64,000 bases of DNA from Strongyloides papillosus (lineage: Eukaryota; Nematoda; Chromadorea; Rhabditida; Strongyloididae), in NCBI GenBank assembly GCA_005656395.1, contig SRSI01000006.1, forward strand, positions 310,001 to 374,000, in the 5' to 3' direction. Below are positions 25,144-37,543 of this stretch, piece by piece. Position numbers and translations under genes: made by a program. Numbering within the stretch: the first letter of the stretch is position 1; each line of letters opens with the position of its first letter. The notes under the pieces were generated by a model, which had not been told where the DNA came from, made no database searches, and saw only the letters and a program-made list of their open reading frames with translations.

Positions 25144-26081
25144 ATTTATATATGAATTTAAGAGATATTTAAATATTGTCACTATAGTTTTAGTGGATTT
25201 TTGTCTATAACATCGGGGCTTTCTAACATAAAAATTTTTAAAACTTTGGAAACATATTTTGATTTAAAATTTAATTTTGGCATTATAAATAAATTTTTTA
25301 AAATAAAACATTAATTTACTAAATACATCATTTAATAAATAGTTCTTATTTTATTTGTGTACTCATATATTAAAGTTATATCATGTAATTGTTTGAGTTA
25401 ATTCAAATTTTTATAATAAAAATTTGGATGTGTAATTTGTTTACATTAACAAAATATTTCTATTAAATCTAATTTTTATTTATCATTCCTTCTAATATAT
25501 ATGTAGCGTTACAAGAAATCATCAATTTGTATAAAGAATGATATGAATTTTTAGTATGTGTGTCATAAGATATATTACCATCTCGTTTAATTAAAACTAG
25601 AAAGTATGTTAAAAATGCTATGAGAATTCTAATAGTTTAACAAATAATTTAGATCATTAAATAAATATACATATATTAAGTATTAAACCAATAAACTTTT
25701 AGTATATGCAATATTGAAATTACTATCATATATATAACAACTATAAATGAACTATATATTAAATAATAAAGTTAAAAATGTTCTAGAAAAAGTACAAGAC
25801 TAGTATTTTGAAGAATTCTTTAATATCATCATTAGTCATTGAGAAACCTATTTGCATTACATTCAATGGAATCTATATTCTTTCATAGTTTAACTACCTT
25901 CCAATTTTATTGTAATTGGTAAATTGTAGTTATTTTAAAATTAATTTCTTTTCTCCTAAAAATCATAAATCATAGAATCGAAGTATATTTAAATGAAATT
26001 GCAAGATTAAATCCGCTAAATTGTGCACAAATACAAATTACAATAATAAAATTAAATTAGTTCTATTAATTTCATGTTACA
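25144..26081. other. Intergenic, convergent 3' ends of CDC27 and sphingomyelinase
   Basis: About 940 AT-rich bases between two convergent genes. It contains likely 3' UTRs and poly(A) signals. No open frame, RNA gene or repeat of note. Confidence 0.5.
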
Positions 26082-28282
26082 TTAACCAAAAAAATTAAAA
26101 ACTTTTCTCTTAACATCATTAAATGTCTCGCTACTTATTATTTTCTCCATTAATGATGGTTCAACATTATCAGTTACTTTCTTTATACTAGATATAGAAG
26201 TTAATCCTTCTTTCACAACTAACTCTGGTGTAGATAATTGATTCCGACATAACTTACTATCATTATGATGTCCTCGACGTAAAGAACATAATGCTTCTTT
26301 TTTGCATGAATCATCACAAATAAAGTTTTTGTTACGAAAATAATTGACCATAAATTTTTCATACATATCTGAATTAGTTTCAATTTGTAGAATTAAATCA
26401 TTCCAGGAGTTAGGAGACATATCGGGAAGTGAATATTCATTTTTTGCAGAATACAATAACGTAAAATGTGGTTTAATTGATGGAGATTGAGGTTCTGATA
26501 AATTAAAAAAGTATGTATGATGATCTATAATCCTGTAACTTCCGTATTTTTCCACTTCGTAGATTCTATAAGCTGGATTTAGATTTACATATGTAGTTAC
26601 ACTTGGAGCAGAATATAAAACATTTGTTGGTTTGCTAAAAATGTTATTCATATCTTCATAAAACACAGTAAATCCATCAACATGAATATGTCCGAAAAAT
26701 TGACCTGTTATGGTATCAGAAAATCTATTAACAATTCTGTAATAGTTCCTCGACCATCCTTCTAAACATTCACCATCACCAGGTGGTATGTGAGCTAAAA
26801 TGTGTACATATATCCCTTTTTTTTCAGCATCATATAAATGACTAACAAGCCATGATAAACTTTCATCAGGGTCTGTTTGATTTAAGTACAACCAGAAATT
26901 AGTTGTTTCACAATACCCTGTATTTATTGTTATTAGTTTCAAATTTTCTTGTACCATAACAGCCCATGAACCTCTGTACTCAAAATCATGATATGTTTCA
27001 CGTGGTAACCATTCACTACCTGCATTTTTAATAGTTTTATAAATCCACTGTGGTCTATATTTTTCGGGTAAAGTATGAGGAGCGAATGAATTAACGGGAA
27101 CACCCTCATGATTACCAATTGCCCAAAATACTGGAGTTGTTGGGAAGTATTTCTTTACAATATTACTTAAATTACCAACAATTTGTATATGTTCTTCTCT
27201 AGTATAATTCCAATCGTTATGTGACATATAATCTCCAGCTAACATTATATATTCAATATCTTGGTGATTTTTAGAAATTTCTTCAAACATTGCATCTATA
27301 GTCCAAAATGGTAAATCACATGCTCCAAGAGATCCCCAATACCCTGCAGGTTGTTTAATTTTTCTAACTCTTTTTTGTTTTTTCACATTATGTTCAGTAC
27401 TATGACAACAAATAGGCTCTTTACATTTAACTTCTGAACCAGGTTTGTAAAGAAAATCGAAATGTAAATCACTTATTTGTAGAACTTTAAAATTTCCCAC
27501 TTCTTCTTTTGGTATTTTATTTGATACTAACATATTTGACTCTCCTCTTTCATATTTAGGAGGTAATTTTATTTCCCAATTTCCATTAAACGGATTCTTA
27601 GGATCTCCACATTCATTGATAAATAATCCACACAATAAATCTGGTGTTACAATTAATTTTTCAACAACATACAAAAACTCTTCCCTAAATTGAGATGTCA
27701 TCCCTTTGCAAACAATATTTGTGTTTGATGTGAATTTTTCACATACGTATTTAGCAAAAGTAATAATTTTATCCTGTGTTGCATTTCTTTCATACGCAAA
27801 TCTAAAAAAAAAATTAATTTTTTATTCAAAAAGTAAAGAAAAAAGTTTTAGTATTTTATATTGCAACGATGCAAACCTAACCCAACTGACATGAGAAGTG
27901 TTCTCAAGAGGATAGTTTTGTATTGGTGGGTAAAGTCAGCTTTGCGCACGGGCGATAACGTGACCAATGAGGCCTAGCTGAGGTGCGTTTATTGCTGGTT
28001 GAAAACTTTAACCAATTGCCCGCTATGGGGATTTTACATCTCCCATAGCAATTTTTGGAAGGCCGAGAGGCCTGATATTCAACCTACTTTAGGGCTTCCA
28101 CTGCGATTTTGCATCCGGTGCATTTGTATGTGGATGGGATTTCCAGTGACTGGAGGTCTTTTAAAAATTGAAAGTGGCATAAGACTACAAAGTTATTTTA
28201 GTTTTATCAGTAATAAGTAGACTAATTTACCTGAAGGTATTATGCTGATAATAAATAGAAATTTTAGGGTACTCATTAACAT
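26082..28282 (-). CDS. asm: Acid sphingomyelinase (saposin-B + calcineurin-like phosphodiesterase)
   Basis: This is a secreted or lysosomal sphingomyelin phosphodiesterase, hydrolysing sphingomyelin to ceramide and phosphocholine; 622 residues. Exons: 28282-28231 (signal peptide MLMSTLKFLFIISIIPSV), 28184-28088, 27801-26082. Phases agree. The saposin-B domain is split by intron 2: TYKCTGCKIAVEALK before it, then YVCEKF, VCKGM and DLLCGLFINEC after it. The metallophosphoesterase has ISDLHFD, the zinc-site region GDYMSHND, GNHEGVP, ILAHIPPGDGECLEGW and GQFFGHIHVDGF. Three C. elegans paralogues (asm-1 to -3) exist, and I cannot say which one this is closest to. Intron 2 (27802-28087, 286 nt) is far longer than its neighbours because it contains the U4 snRNA gene on the other strand. 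The broken PTR gene lies 285 bases upstream on the same strand. Confidence 0.93.
27938..28074 (+). ncRNA. U4: U4 spliceosomal snRNA
   Basis: U4 pairs with U6 in the spliceosome. The 5' end AGCUUUGCGCA is identical to vertebrate U4. The 5' stem-loop K-turn (CCAAUGAGG ... CUGAGG, about 27964-27983) and the conserved GCGUUUAUUGCUGGUUGAAA are in place. The Sm site AAUUUUUGG is at 28050-28058. It is followed by a terminal hairpin, AGGCC (28060-28064) pairing with GGCCU (28069-28073) across a GAGA loop. Length ~137 nt, against 145 in human. It lies wholly inside an intron of acid sphingomyelinase but on the opposite strand, so it needs its own promoter, presumably within about 27800-27935. The exact 3' end is inferred. 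Confidence 0.95.
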
Positions 28283-28567
28283 TAAAAAATCAGAGAAGTA
28301 AAACTAATGAATAGAATAAATACGATGTCAACATTAAATCTAATCTATGTGTAGACTTATCCATTGCATTGTTTAAGGATGTGTTATAAAATCACTTTAC
28401 AATGTAATGTTAGTCTTTATTTTATAGCCTATGGCAAGAGAGGCATATTGAACATTTGTTTTATGACACTTTTCAACAATATGCATTTTATACTAATTTA
28501 AAAATATTTCTTAAAAAAATTTATGTGTTATTAAGGAAAGAAATTTATAAGTTATTATTACATTTTA

Positions 28568-31480
28568 TCATTTGCAAATCAACTTCCGTAGGTGATATAT
28601 GATTGCATAAACCGTTGGAACAATTAATAATCCATGGTACAAGCATAATGACAGACAGATGACCATTACTTTAACAAAAGCTCTTGACATATAAACATTA
28701 ACCAAAAGTAACACTGAGATACATAAGCTTGTTGATAGCGCTGCTTGGAAAGCAGGGAAACCAACAGAAGTGATGACTTCCTTCAAAATATTTTTCAACT
28801 TTTTTTTATTATTTTCATTTGATGTTTGATTCAGTTGTGACACGTGAAAATGATAAATTACGTGAGCAGGTATGTCAACAGCAAAACCAATTGAAATTAA
28901 AATGGATGCCATAATGACGGGATCTAATGTGGTTCCAGTCCAATGTAAAGAACCTAATGTTAGAACGATAATACTTGCGATAGTTATCATTGCTATTAAT
29001 ATTGGTTTAAATTTAAACATAAAAATAGAACATATAAATCCCATACATATTATTGTTGTAATTGAACTTTCAATTGCATCACGAGGCATATTATCTATTA
29101 AGTCAAAGTAAATAGCATCATTCATAAATACTGTTGCATTGAAGAATGTTTTATATTTATCGACAATTGATCGAAGTCGATCCATTAATTTACCTCTTTC
29201 AACCCAATCAGATAATTCATCACCATGATAATAGCAATTAAAGAAGAAACTTTTTAACTTAGTATTGTTATTTGATAATTTCACAAAACCGTTCCAATGT
29301 TCCTCTTCAGGCCATTTCAAAAATTCGGATATGTCCTTCTCTACATAAGGAATTTCATCGGTTCTATTGCTATTTTCTATCCCATTTTCTTCATTATCCC
29401 ATTCAACTTTATGTTTTTCAAATTCTAAAAAATCTCTAAGAAACAAATGAGTAGTTTCATTTCCTAGTGACAATTTATCAGTTTCAAATTCATTCACAAA
29501 TTCCATAAATTATTAAATTTATCTTTTTTACTAAAATCAATCGAATTTGTTATATAAATTGATGCTTGTGTACAGTCTCTTATAAGAACATTTTCCCTTA
29601 ACTGATTTATTTCTATTAATGGTGAATCCATTGCAAATAACTTCTCACTGGTAAGTAATATCTTTATATTAGCTATTCCATATGAACAAATTATTAAAAC
29701 TGAAATCCATCCAAACATCGTTAATAAATTGAACCATATATTTGTCAATATATTTACATAACCATTTATTATTTTTTTAACAAACTCCCGCAACAGTTTA
29801 TTGTTTTTTGATAGTGATTCATTTGACTTAACAGAAACTCCTTCAATAACTTTGTCGTTTTGAACTATTTCACCGATACTAATATTTAGTTTATTAGATA
29901 ACGATCTTTCATTTGCCATCTCATATTTTCCAATTATAGACATAATTGCGCAATAAAATGTTATTTGGTAAATGAAATCAACAAATATGGCTGACATGTT
30001 ACCGATACATAAAAGTGTAATTTCAGGTGAACCAGTATATGTTCCAATCAAATCAGCTAATATATTTGTACATGCTGAAATCAGTATTGCGGGTCCTGTC
30101 TCTTGAAGAACTAAACCTAACCGTTTCTCTACTGAATCTTCAGGATCATTTTTTTTTCTCATGTCTTTACAAACTTTTTGCCATGAATGTATCATAAGAT
30201 AAGCATCGTCAACACCAATTGCGAGGACCAAAAAAGGAGTTACACATAAAACAGATCCAAAACGGACACCACAAAAAAATAGAGCACCTAAGGCGGTTCC
30301 ACATGCCATAAAAGGACAAACACAAGCATTAAAGGCAAGCGATATTTTATGAATACTTGCCTGATTCATGTAGTAAGAAGAAAGTAATACTGTTGTGCAT
30401 GAACAAATGACCATGATAGTAAATCCAAGACTTAAATATGGAACATTAGCCATTCCAGCTCTAACAACCTCTAATTCAACATATGTAGTTGATAGTGGCA
30501 GTACTCTAATATATTCTGATTTATATTCCTTTGTGAAAAAACTTATAAATTGCATCTCAAAATCTTTAACATCTTCTTCTGTCCATCCTTTTTTAAATTA
30601 GCTATATAAAACATCCCAACCATCTTTGCGTACTCAAGATTTGTTATATCAGTTTCTTTCATTTCACTACTATTCTTTAATTTTATACCAAAAAAATTTG
30701 ATTGTAAACCGAATTCTCTTCCATAAAACTGAGATTTGGGATACCTCAAAATAATTCTATCACTTAATTTTTCTTTATTTTCCATTAAATCATATTGAAA
30801 TTTATATCCATTCTATAATTATTTTTTGTAATATTGTCTTATATTTTAAAACTTACATAAAATTGAACCAAGGCTCGTTGATATTACAAAAACCATGGCA
30901 AAAATTTTTATATGTTTTCATTGACCCCAGTTATCTTATTATAAATTGTAAAATTATTCATTATTAATTGGTGAATTTTAACTGCTTCTTTCAATAACAA
31001 AGGTTTCATCATATTTTCACCCTCTTTAGGTAAAATGGATAAAAATACTGTTGGTCCTCGTCCATGCTCATCTGAAAATTCCTGACTTACTTTCATTTCA
31101 TAACGTGAACGTGCTCCATATGGTGTATACCCAGTTATATCATTTATATTTTTTGTAATTGCAATTTTAACTGTTCCAATTAAAGTCAAAATTAGGCAAA
31201 TCAATATAATAACATAAGAATACCTTGTTACGATTTTAGCCCAATTGAAATAACCTTTTTGTATTATTTTAACAAAAGCATTAGAACTTTTATGAGTATC
31301 GAGTGATGATGATAAAGATGAAATATCTATAAAAATCTATCATAATTTATATTTTTAAAATTTACCTTTTGAAGAAGCTTCTGTATTTGAAAAGTTTCTA
31401 ATTATACAAGTATCATTTTTCTCCAAATTTTTTATTGATGGTATTATATTGAAATTATTCGAGTTACTAATTTTCGACAT
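28568..31480 (-). pseudogene. Patched-related (PTR) sterol-sensing transporter, frame broken four times
   Basis: This is a patched-related membrane protein (RND family with sterol-sensing domain) of the large nematode PTR group. Exons: 31480-31366, 31326-30857, 30812-28568. Recognisable parts are a first membrane segment (YSYVIILICLILTLIG), FCNINEPW in the first extracellular loop, the RND membrane block FLVLAIGVDDAYLMIHSW, and the C-terminal SIGFAVDIPAHVIYHFH. The frame changes at four single-base run-length differences: C-run 30925-30928 (one base too many), A-run 30859-30862 (one too few, at the exon end), T-run 30589-30594 (one too few), A-run 29507-29509 (one too few). Allowing these four, the whole gene is open for about 943 residues, a normal PTR length. 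It is either a young pseudogene or a local cluster of assembly errors. No other gene model here shows indels. Confidence 0.85.
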
Positions 31481-32499
31481 AATCACTAAATTCTTAACAT
31501 ATATCTGTAAATTAATTAATGTAATTATATTTAATTATTAAATTAATTATACGACGTTTGCAATAGTTATTGTACGTCATATTCATAAATATAGGCTATT
31601 TACAAATAATAACAATAAAGTAAAAAAACTTTTAATTTATAAAAATTGTTTATGAACTACTACCACAAATTACTTCTTATTGACATAAAAAATAGATTTA
31701 TTTTACAAAAAATAGCACACATGTTTGTGCATGACACGAGTAATTAGCAATCAACATTACCGTTCGTCAAAGATACTATTTTTTTAAACCCCCTATTAAG
31801 TACTTCTTTAAAGAATATTTTTATTAAATTGTCTAAAAATTTATGTTGTAAAAAAATGAATAAAACTATTAAGGGTATTGAAACATTTTAGAAATCTGAC
31901 TTAATATTATTTTAATGTAAAACATTAAAAACTAAATCATTCCACGCCCTTTAAAATATTATAGAAATAAACTTTTTATTTTTATAATATTTTTAATTTG
32001 ATGATGTATACAATAAGAAAATTGTTTAGTAAATGAAGTGAAAAAAGTCTATAAAGGTGAAGATTTTGCATAAAATGAAAATGATTTATGGTAAATTTAA
32101 TAACCTTGATAAATACCATGTCATGTTACTTCGTAATTTTTAATAGTTTGTGAGGTATGCATTTTCCTTCAAGATACTTATAAATGTTTTATATTTTTTA
32201 CAATAAAAAAAGCTTTTAATTTAATAATTAAACAACTTTAGTAATTTGTAACATTTCCATATTAAAATGCATCAAAATTACATCACTTATTTACTAGATC
32301 TGCATTTTATTAGTCGAAAAGGTCTTTCCGTAAGTGATTTGTTAACATAACTACAACTTCATCGTAAACACAAATATACACAAAAATGTACCGCTTACTT
32401 TATTGGTCTTAAATGGATTTCAAACTATTGTGTATTTTGGAAATATAATACTTAATGCAGTGAAAGTTTTTTCTTCTTTTTATTATGTCAATTGTAGGT
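31481..32499. other. Divergent intergenic region, PTR / MED1
   Basis: About 1 kb AT-rich sequence upstream of both the PTR gene (-) and MED1 (+). It ends with a pyrimidine-rich run and TTGTAG at 32492-32497, a good acceptor for trans-splicing just before the MED1 start. No coding signal. Confidence 0.5.
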
Positions 32500-35400
32500 A
32501 TGGCCGAGGATTTACAAGATGAAGATCGAATATATATGGAAAACCAGATGGAGAAAATTCGTTTAGCAGTTTCTGGTCATGATATTGATCAATTTTCGAA
32601 TAAGTTACAAAGAAATATGATGGTAAGTTATGGATGTATAAATCAGGCAAATTTTTTTATTATAGGAAAGAAGGCAACATTTCGATGTTAAAGATCGAAT
32701 TAACATTAAAAATACAATAGATTTTATGAAAAAAAATTTACCAATTGATGAGACTCTTCCACTGGGTAGAAAACTCCACGCCTTTGCCATTGCTAATGGC
32801 TTTGAAATTAAGTATAATGAGAATGAGGTTTATTTGTCGACATCTGATTTTCTTATGTCAATAACTTGTTTGAATGAGAAGGCTGAGAAAGTTACAATTT
32901 CATGGTTTCGTTGTCGTGGTGATGGTGTGATGGAAGGGACATCCATCAAGAAACTTATTAATGAAAATAAATTTCGGGTTTTGTCTCAAAAAATGAAAAT
33001 ATATTTACGCACAATCGCTTCTACATTTGCAATCGATGAGAAGGAAAAATTATTTGATATTTTGCTCCAAGACGATAATGAGTTTGCAAACATATCTTGT
33101 GATGACATAAACTCAGGTCCTATAGGAAGATTTGTTAGAAGAACAGATTTAGAACCTTCTTATCTTTGTATATTTTGTGATAAACTTCTCTCACTACAAC
33201 AAGGAGATACTTTAGATAGTAGTTTCAAATGTTACATTGATGTTATAGGTGAGGAAACGAATCCAATTACTATTGAATCAACAAATATTAAATATGCTTA
33301 TATGCTTAGGTTTTCACAACCTTTACTTATGTTCGCTGGATTTGCAAACGAATTAATTTCATATTCTTGTAAAGATATAACAAATTTGTTAAAAGCCGAT
33401 ATTTATACGCAGCTTCTTGGAATAACGAAAAGAATGAAGGGTTTAATTACTAATGAAAAGTTTTATCCGACTGTCAGATATCTTGTTAGTGATGAACTAA
33501 TTTACCGTAATAATGACTTAGTTGTCAATAATATAACCTTCACAATTCGAGATAACTTAATTCATATAATTGAAAAAATAAGAGTTCAACTTCTTGTTAA
33601 TCATCTTATTGAATCAATTAGAAAAGACACTATTTTAGAAAACTTTGTTTTGTCAGTGAATGTACATGATGTTGATATTAGACAACCGGAGGAAAATACT
33701 TTTGAATTTACGTTACTTACGACAAACAGTATAAAACTTTTGTTGCAAGTTACAATATTTACAATTGATAATATCCAAATAAATGGTATTTTTTCGAATG
33801 GTGAATCACTTGATGCAGAAATTGCGACAGTTTTTTCAACAGCTCTTTCAAGGTAAGTTTAGTATAATATCTTATTTTTTAAATTTGTTTTAGATCATGG
33901 TCTATTCCACTATCAATTCTTGCACTAATGAAGAAATTGGGTTTTGATACTAAATATAATTTTAATGTTAATTGTTTAAAAAAACAATCTTCTTCTGAAT
34001 TAAGTAAAATTGGTAACGCTTGGCATTATTTTTTAAAATTTACTAGAAAATGGCGAAAAAAGCAATTAAAAAAAATGAAAAATAGTATTTCTAATTTATT
34101 TATTGATGATCCTGTTTTGTTAAACGGGAAAGCTGTTGACATTTTAGGAACTTTAGTACCTATTCAGACTGATATCGATATGACATATTTAAAACCCAAG
34201 CAAACATTTTATTCTCCCTATCCACCTAATGTTAATAATGGTCAAAGAATATTATTAAATAAGAACATTCAAAAACAAAACGTAGTTGTTGATGTATTGC
34301 CAATTAAACCTAAGAGTGATCTGGTAATTTTTTCTATCGTTTTTTCTGTTAAATAATTTTTTTTTCTATCATTAGGAAGCCATGGCTGAGATAGGACAAA
34401 ATTTATCGAAAGATAATAACAATTCTTCACAGAGGGGAGTTTTAACGAAATATTCCGATAACGTTATAAAAACTCCTACTGTGATCGGAAAATATCCAGT
34501 TCAAAATGATAATTCACAGTTTGTTTCACCTTTGACTGGTGGATTTACACCAAACTACCAGCAAAATTCTCCATTGAAAAATTTAGCTCCTAGTTGTTCC
34601 TTAAACTCTTCTGATCAAAATATTACTCATATTAAGCATAAAAAATCTAAAAGTAAAAAACCTGATTTTGCTGAAGGTGTTTTCAAGGTTCCTAATATCA
34701 ATATTTTACCCGTATCTTCTGCTACTCAACAATCTATTTCCGACGATGTTGAGATGAAGAAAAATAAAAAAGATCCAACAAATAAAAAATCCAAAAAAGT
34801 TAAGAAAAGTGTCCTATCTGAATCTTTACCTTCAGTAATTCACCAACAAGATTCACTAAAAGTTACTTTTTCACGTTTACCTTTAGAAAGCCACTCTATC
34901 AAACCGATGGATGAAGTTGCTTTTAATAATGGTACGAAAGTATCTCCCAATATCCCCAAGATCGATTTTAAAATCAAACATGAAATTTTACCTGAAGAAA
35001 AAGTTGCAACAGTTGAGAAGAATAAAGATTTATCTGAAAACGGAAAAGTTAAAAACAAACTTAAAAAAATAATTGAAAATCCAAATCAATTAGTTAAAGG
35101 GAAATTAAATAAAAGTTCAAATGAAGGAATGTGCGAATTAGAGGTCGACAAAGTAATAAAACAAGAAACTATAATTAGTCCTCCAAATTTAAATATTTCT
35201 ATTGCCGGAAATACTGATACACCTGTTAACTCTGAATTAAAAATAAAGATTAAACGGCCAAAAATAACTATTAAGAATTTAGAACCACCTAAACCACGTG
35301 AAATTCAAGAAATTAAAGAATTCAAAGATGAAATTAATGCAAAAATTTTAGATTTATCATCTTCATCACCAAAAATAAAAGAAACATCATTAAAAAAGAG

Positions 35401-36397
35401 TGGAATTATTCTTAGCAAAAGCAAAAGTGTAAATGATGTTAAAGAAAAAAAATCAAACAAAAGAAAGGCTACTGATCACACACCATCACCAAGATCAAAA
35501 TCTAATAAAAAAGAGAAATTAGATTCAAATCCAACACCTCTTTCAGAACAAACACCGGCTGATACATTCAATGCAATTGGAAAAAAGAATGCATTTGATT
35601 TGTTAAAAAACTTTAGAATTCCTAAATTAGAAGGAAAAGAAGAAAAGGTTATTGAGAAAGTTGTAGAAAAACCAATTGAAAAAATCGAGAAACTAGAAAA
35701 ACTAAAAGAAAAAACCGAAAAAAATAAAGATATTAAATTTAAAGAACGTCATAAGGAGCGTGATCGGGAGAGAGAACGTGATAAGGATAGAGATCGTTGT
35801 CGTGATAAATACAATAAGGAGCGTGATTCTTCTAAAAGACGGTCTTTGAGTCCAACAAATAGAGGAAATTTAATTTCTCCATCCAAAATTCCCAAATTAG
35901 AAAATTATACATCATCTGTTAAATCTTCAAATGAAAAAGCTGCTACTTCAACTACAGATATAACAAAATTGGTTGGTTTTATACCATTAGCAGCGATAAA
36001 ACCATCAGCTCATCCAACTTTATCTCAAAACAGACATTCATCTAGAAGTCATTCAAACTCTTCAGATCATTATAGAAGCGGAAGTTACTCATCACATTCA
36101 AGAAAAACTTCAATTAATGAAACACATCATTCATCTTCACGTTCTCATCATACTTCTTCACACAGCCATAGATCATCATCAAAATCATCTATACTACCAA
36201 AATCACCATTGACATCTCCAACTTCTACTAGTTCAGGATCTAAATGGGTAAAAATGAGCCAGCCCGTTCAACAACCAATACAGGTTCAGACGAAAATTAT
36301 TGATCCAAGAATGAGAAATGATCAACAAGGAAAACAAGCATTTATTATGAGAGAACCTTCTCCTTGTGATTTAACCATCGATGAATCGGATAATTAA
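32500..36397 (+). CDS. mdt-1: Mediator complex subunit 1 (MED1)
   Basis: This is a Mediator subunit that links transcription factors to RNA polymerase II. It is about 1253 residues from ATG 32500 (MAEDLQDEDRIYMEN). Exons: to 32622, 32666-33852, 33894-34323, 34376-36397; phases agree. An upstream in-frame ATG at 32485 would be removed if trans-splicing uses the TTGTAG acceptor at 32497. The N-terminal ~540 residues fit the Med1 domain: LPLGRKLHAFAIANGFEIKY, then LRFSQPLLMFAGFANELISY, then LSRSWSIPLSILALMKKLG at its end. The C-terminal ~670 residues are a Lys/Ser-rich disordered tail with mixed-charge runs (KERDRERERDKDRDRCRDK), His/Ser repeats, and an acidic end. This mirrors vertebrate MED1. 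No LxxLL receptor box was found by eye. In C. elegans the relatives are mdt-1.1 (sop-3) and mdt-1.2. Confidence 0.8.
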
Positions 36398-36524
36398 AAA
36401 AGTATTTGTAAAATAATTAAAAATTACTGGTGGAAGACTATACATTGTATTTAAATTTTTTTTGTAAATATTAGTTTTTTCACTCTTCATATAATAAGAC
36501 AAATATTAGTTAAATTAAATAAAA

Positions 36525-37082
36525 TTATTGTTTAAATATTACAATTGCTAATGGTAACAGTGTTATAAAAAGTATTAAGACAATATATCCTGTTTTGAAA
36601 ACTAATTTCTTCTTATAAAAATAATCCATTGAAAATTCAAAATTTATAGTACATCTTTCGTCAGCATCACTGAATATCAAACTATTTTTTACAATTTTTT
36701 CAATAACATGTTCATCACTAATATCTTGATCTTTTAAATACAGTATGTTTTTATTATCCTTTATAGTTACATTATTATATTTTGTATTCCAATAAATAAA
36801 TGTACACTTGTAATTTCCATCATCAATAGGGATTACATTAAAATCAATAATAAATACGTAATGGCATATTTTATTTTCATGCTCCATTATTGAAAAATTT
36901 TTATGTTTTTTCTTAAACTCAAATCCATAGTCAAAGTAATTATCCAGCACTTCATGAAAAATATGAGGAATTGAACTATTTCTTACATAAACTGATATTG
37001 ATACATTTTTATAATCACCTTGTATACATACAGAATTGTTTGTTAAAAAACATAGTATGAAAATTAAAACAATACTATACAT
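36525..37082 (-). CDS. Orphan single-pass membrane protein
   Basis: I do not recognise this 185-residue single-exon protein. It starts with a signal peptide (MYSIVLIFILCFLTNN) and has an extracellular part of about 140 residues with three cysteines (KICHYVF, NYKCTFIYW, ERCTINF) and N-glycosylation-type NVS/NSS/NVT sites. One hydrophobic segment near the C-terminus (GYIVLILFITLLPLAIVIF) is followed by only two residues. The architecture (signal, small ectodomain, membrane segment, almost no tail) recalls the orphan at 47271-48001, although direct similarity is weak. It converges with MED1, whose stop is 127 bases away. An open frame of this length with a clean signal peptide is unlikely by chance at this AT content. 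It is probably lineage-specific. Confidence 0.65.
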   Translation of the reverse strand: MYSIVLIFILCFLTNNSVCIQGDYKNVSISVYVRNSSIPHIFHEVLDNYFDYGFEFKKKHKNFSIMEHENKICHYVFIIDFNVIPIDDGNYKCTFIYWNTKYNNVTIKDNKNILYLKDQDISDEHVIEKIVKNSLIFSDADERCTINFEFSMDYFYKKKLVFKTGYIVLILFITLLPLAIVIFKQ

Positions 37083-37543
37083 ATTTAGAGATAATACATT
37101 TTTGTGTATTTTTTAAATACATATAATTTGTTTTTAATGAACACTAATATTCTATGTTATTAACATATAATTTTCCAGATAATAAAACGGAAAATCTTAA
37201 TATTCATTGGAAAAAATTTCAAATTTTTATCAAAAAATACCTGAAATTTAATATTACTCTAGTAAGCAATTAAATGTTTACTTGTTGAAATTTTATTGAC
37301 AAATAACTATTTATTTACAACACTTTTCCATAGTAAAGGAGCTAGTTTCCCCATACGAAATTGGATTCTTTCAGAAACTCCATACTATTAAACTGCTATT
37401 ACATAATTAAATAATAAATATGATTGTTGCTTATATTAATCAATATAAAAATGATAATTATTAAATTCTTTTATGTAGTAAAAAAATAAATAATAAATAA
37501 AAAAGTTACAAAAATTAAGAATTTATAAATTCAATCAAACAAT
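37083..37543. other. Intergenic
   Basis: 460 AT-rich bases upstream of the orphan membrane gene and downstream of the NONO-type gene, both on the minus strand. No feature recognised. Confidence 0.5.

Noticed and set aside
27999..28220. Plus-strand open frame of 73 codons
   Set aside because: Overlaps the U4 snRNA and the antisense sphingomyelinase exon 2; both fully explain the sequence.
28568..31480. Programmed ribosomal frameshifting in the PTR gene
   Set aside because: Four shifts of mixed direction at ordinary short runs, without any known slippery site or stop-codon context, do not resemble recoding; pseudogene or assembly error is simpler.
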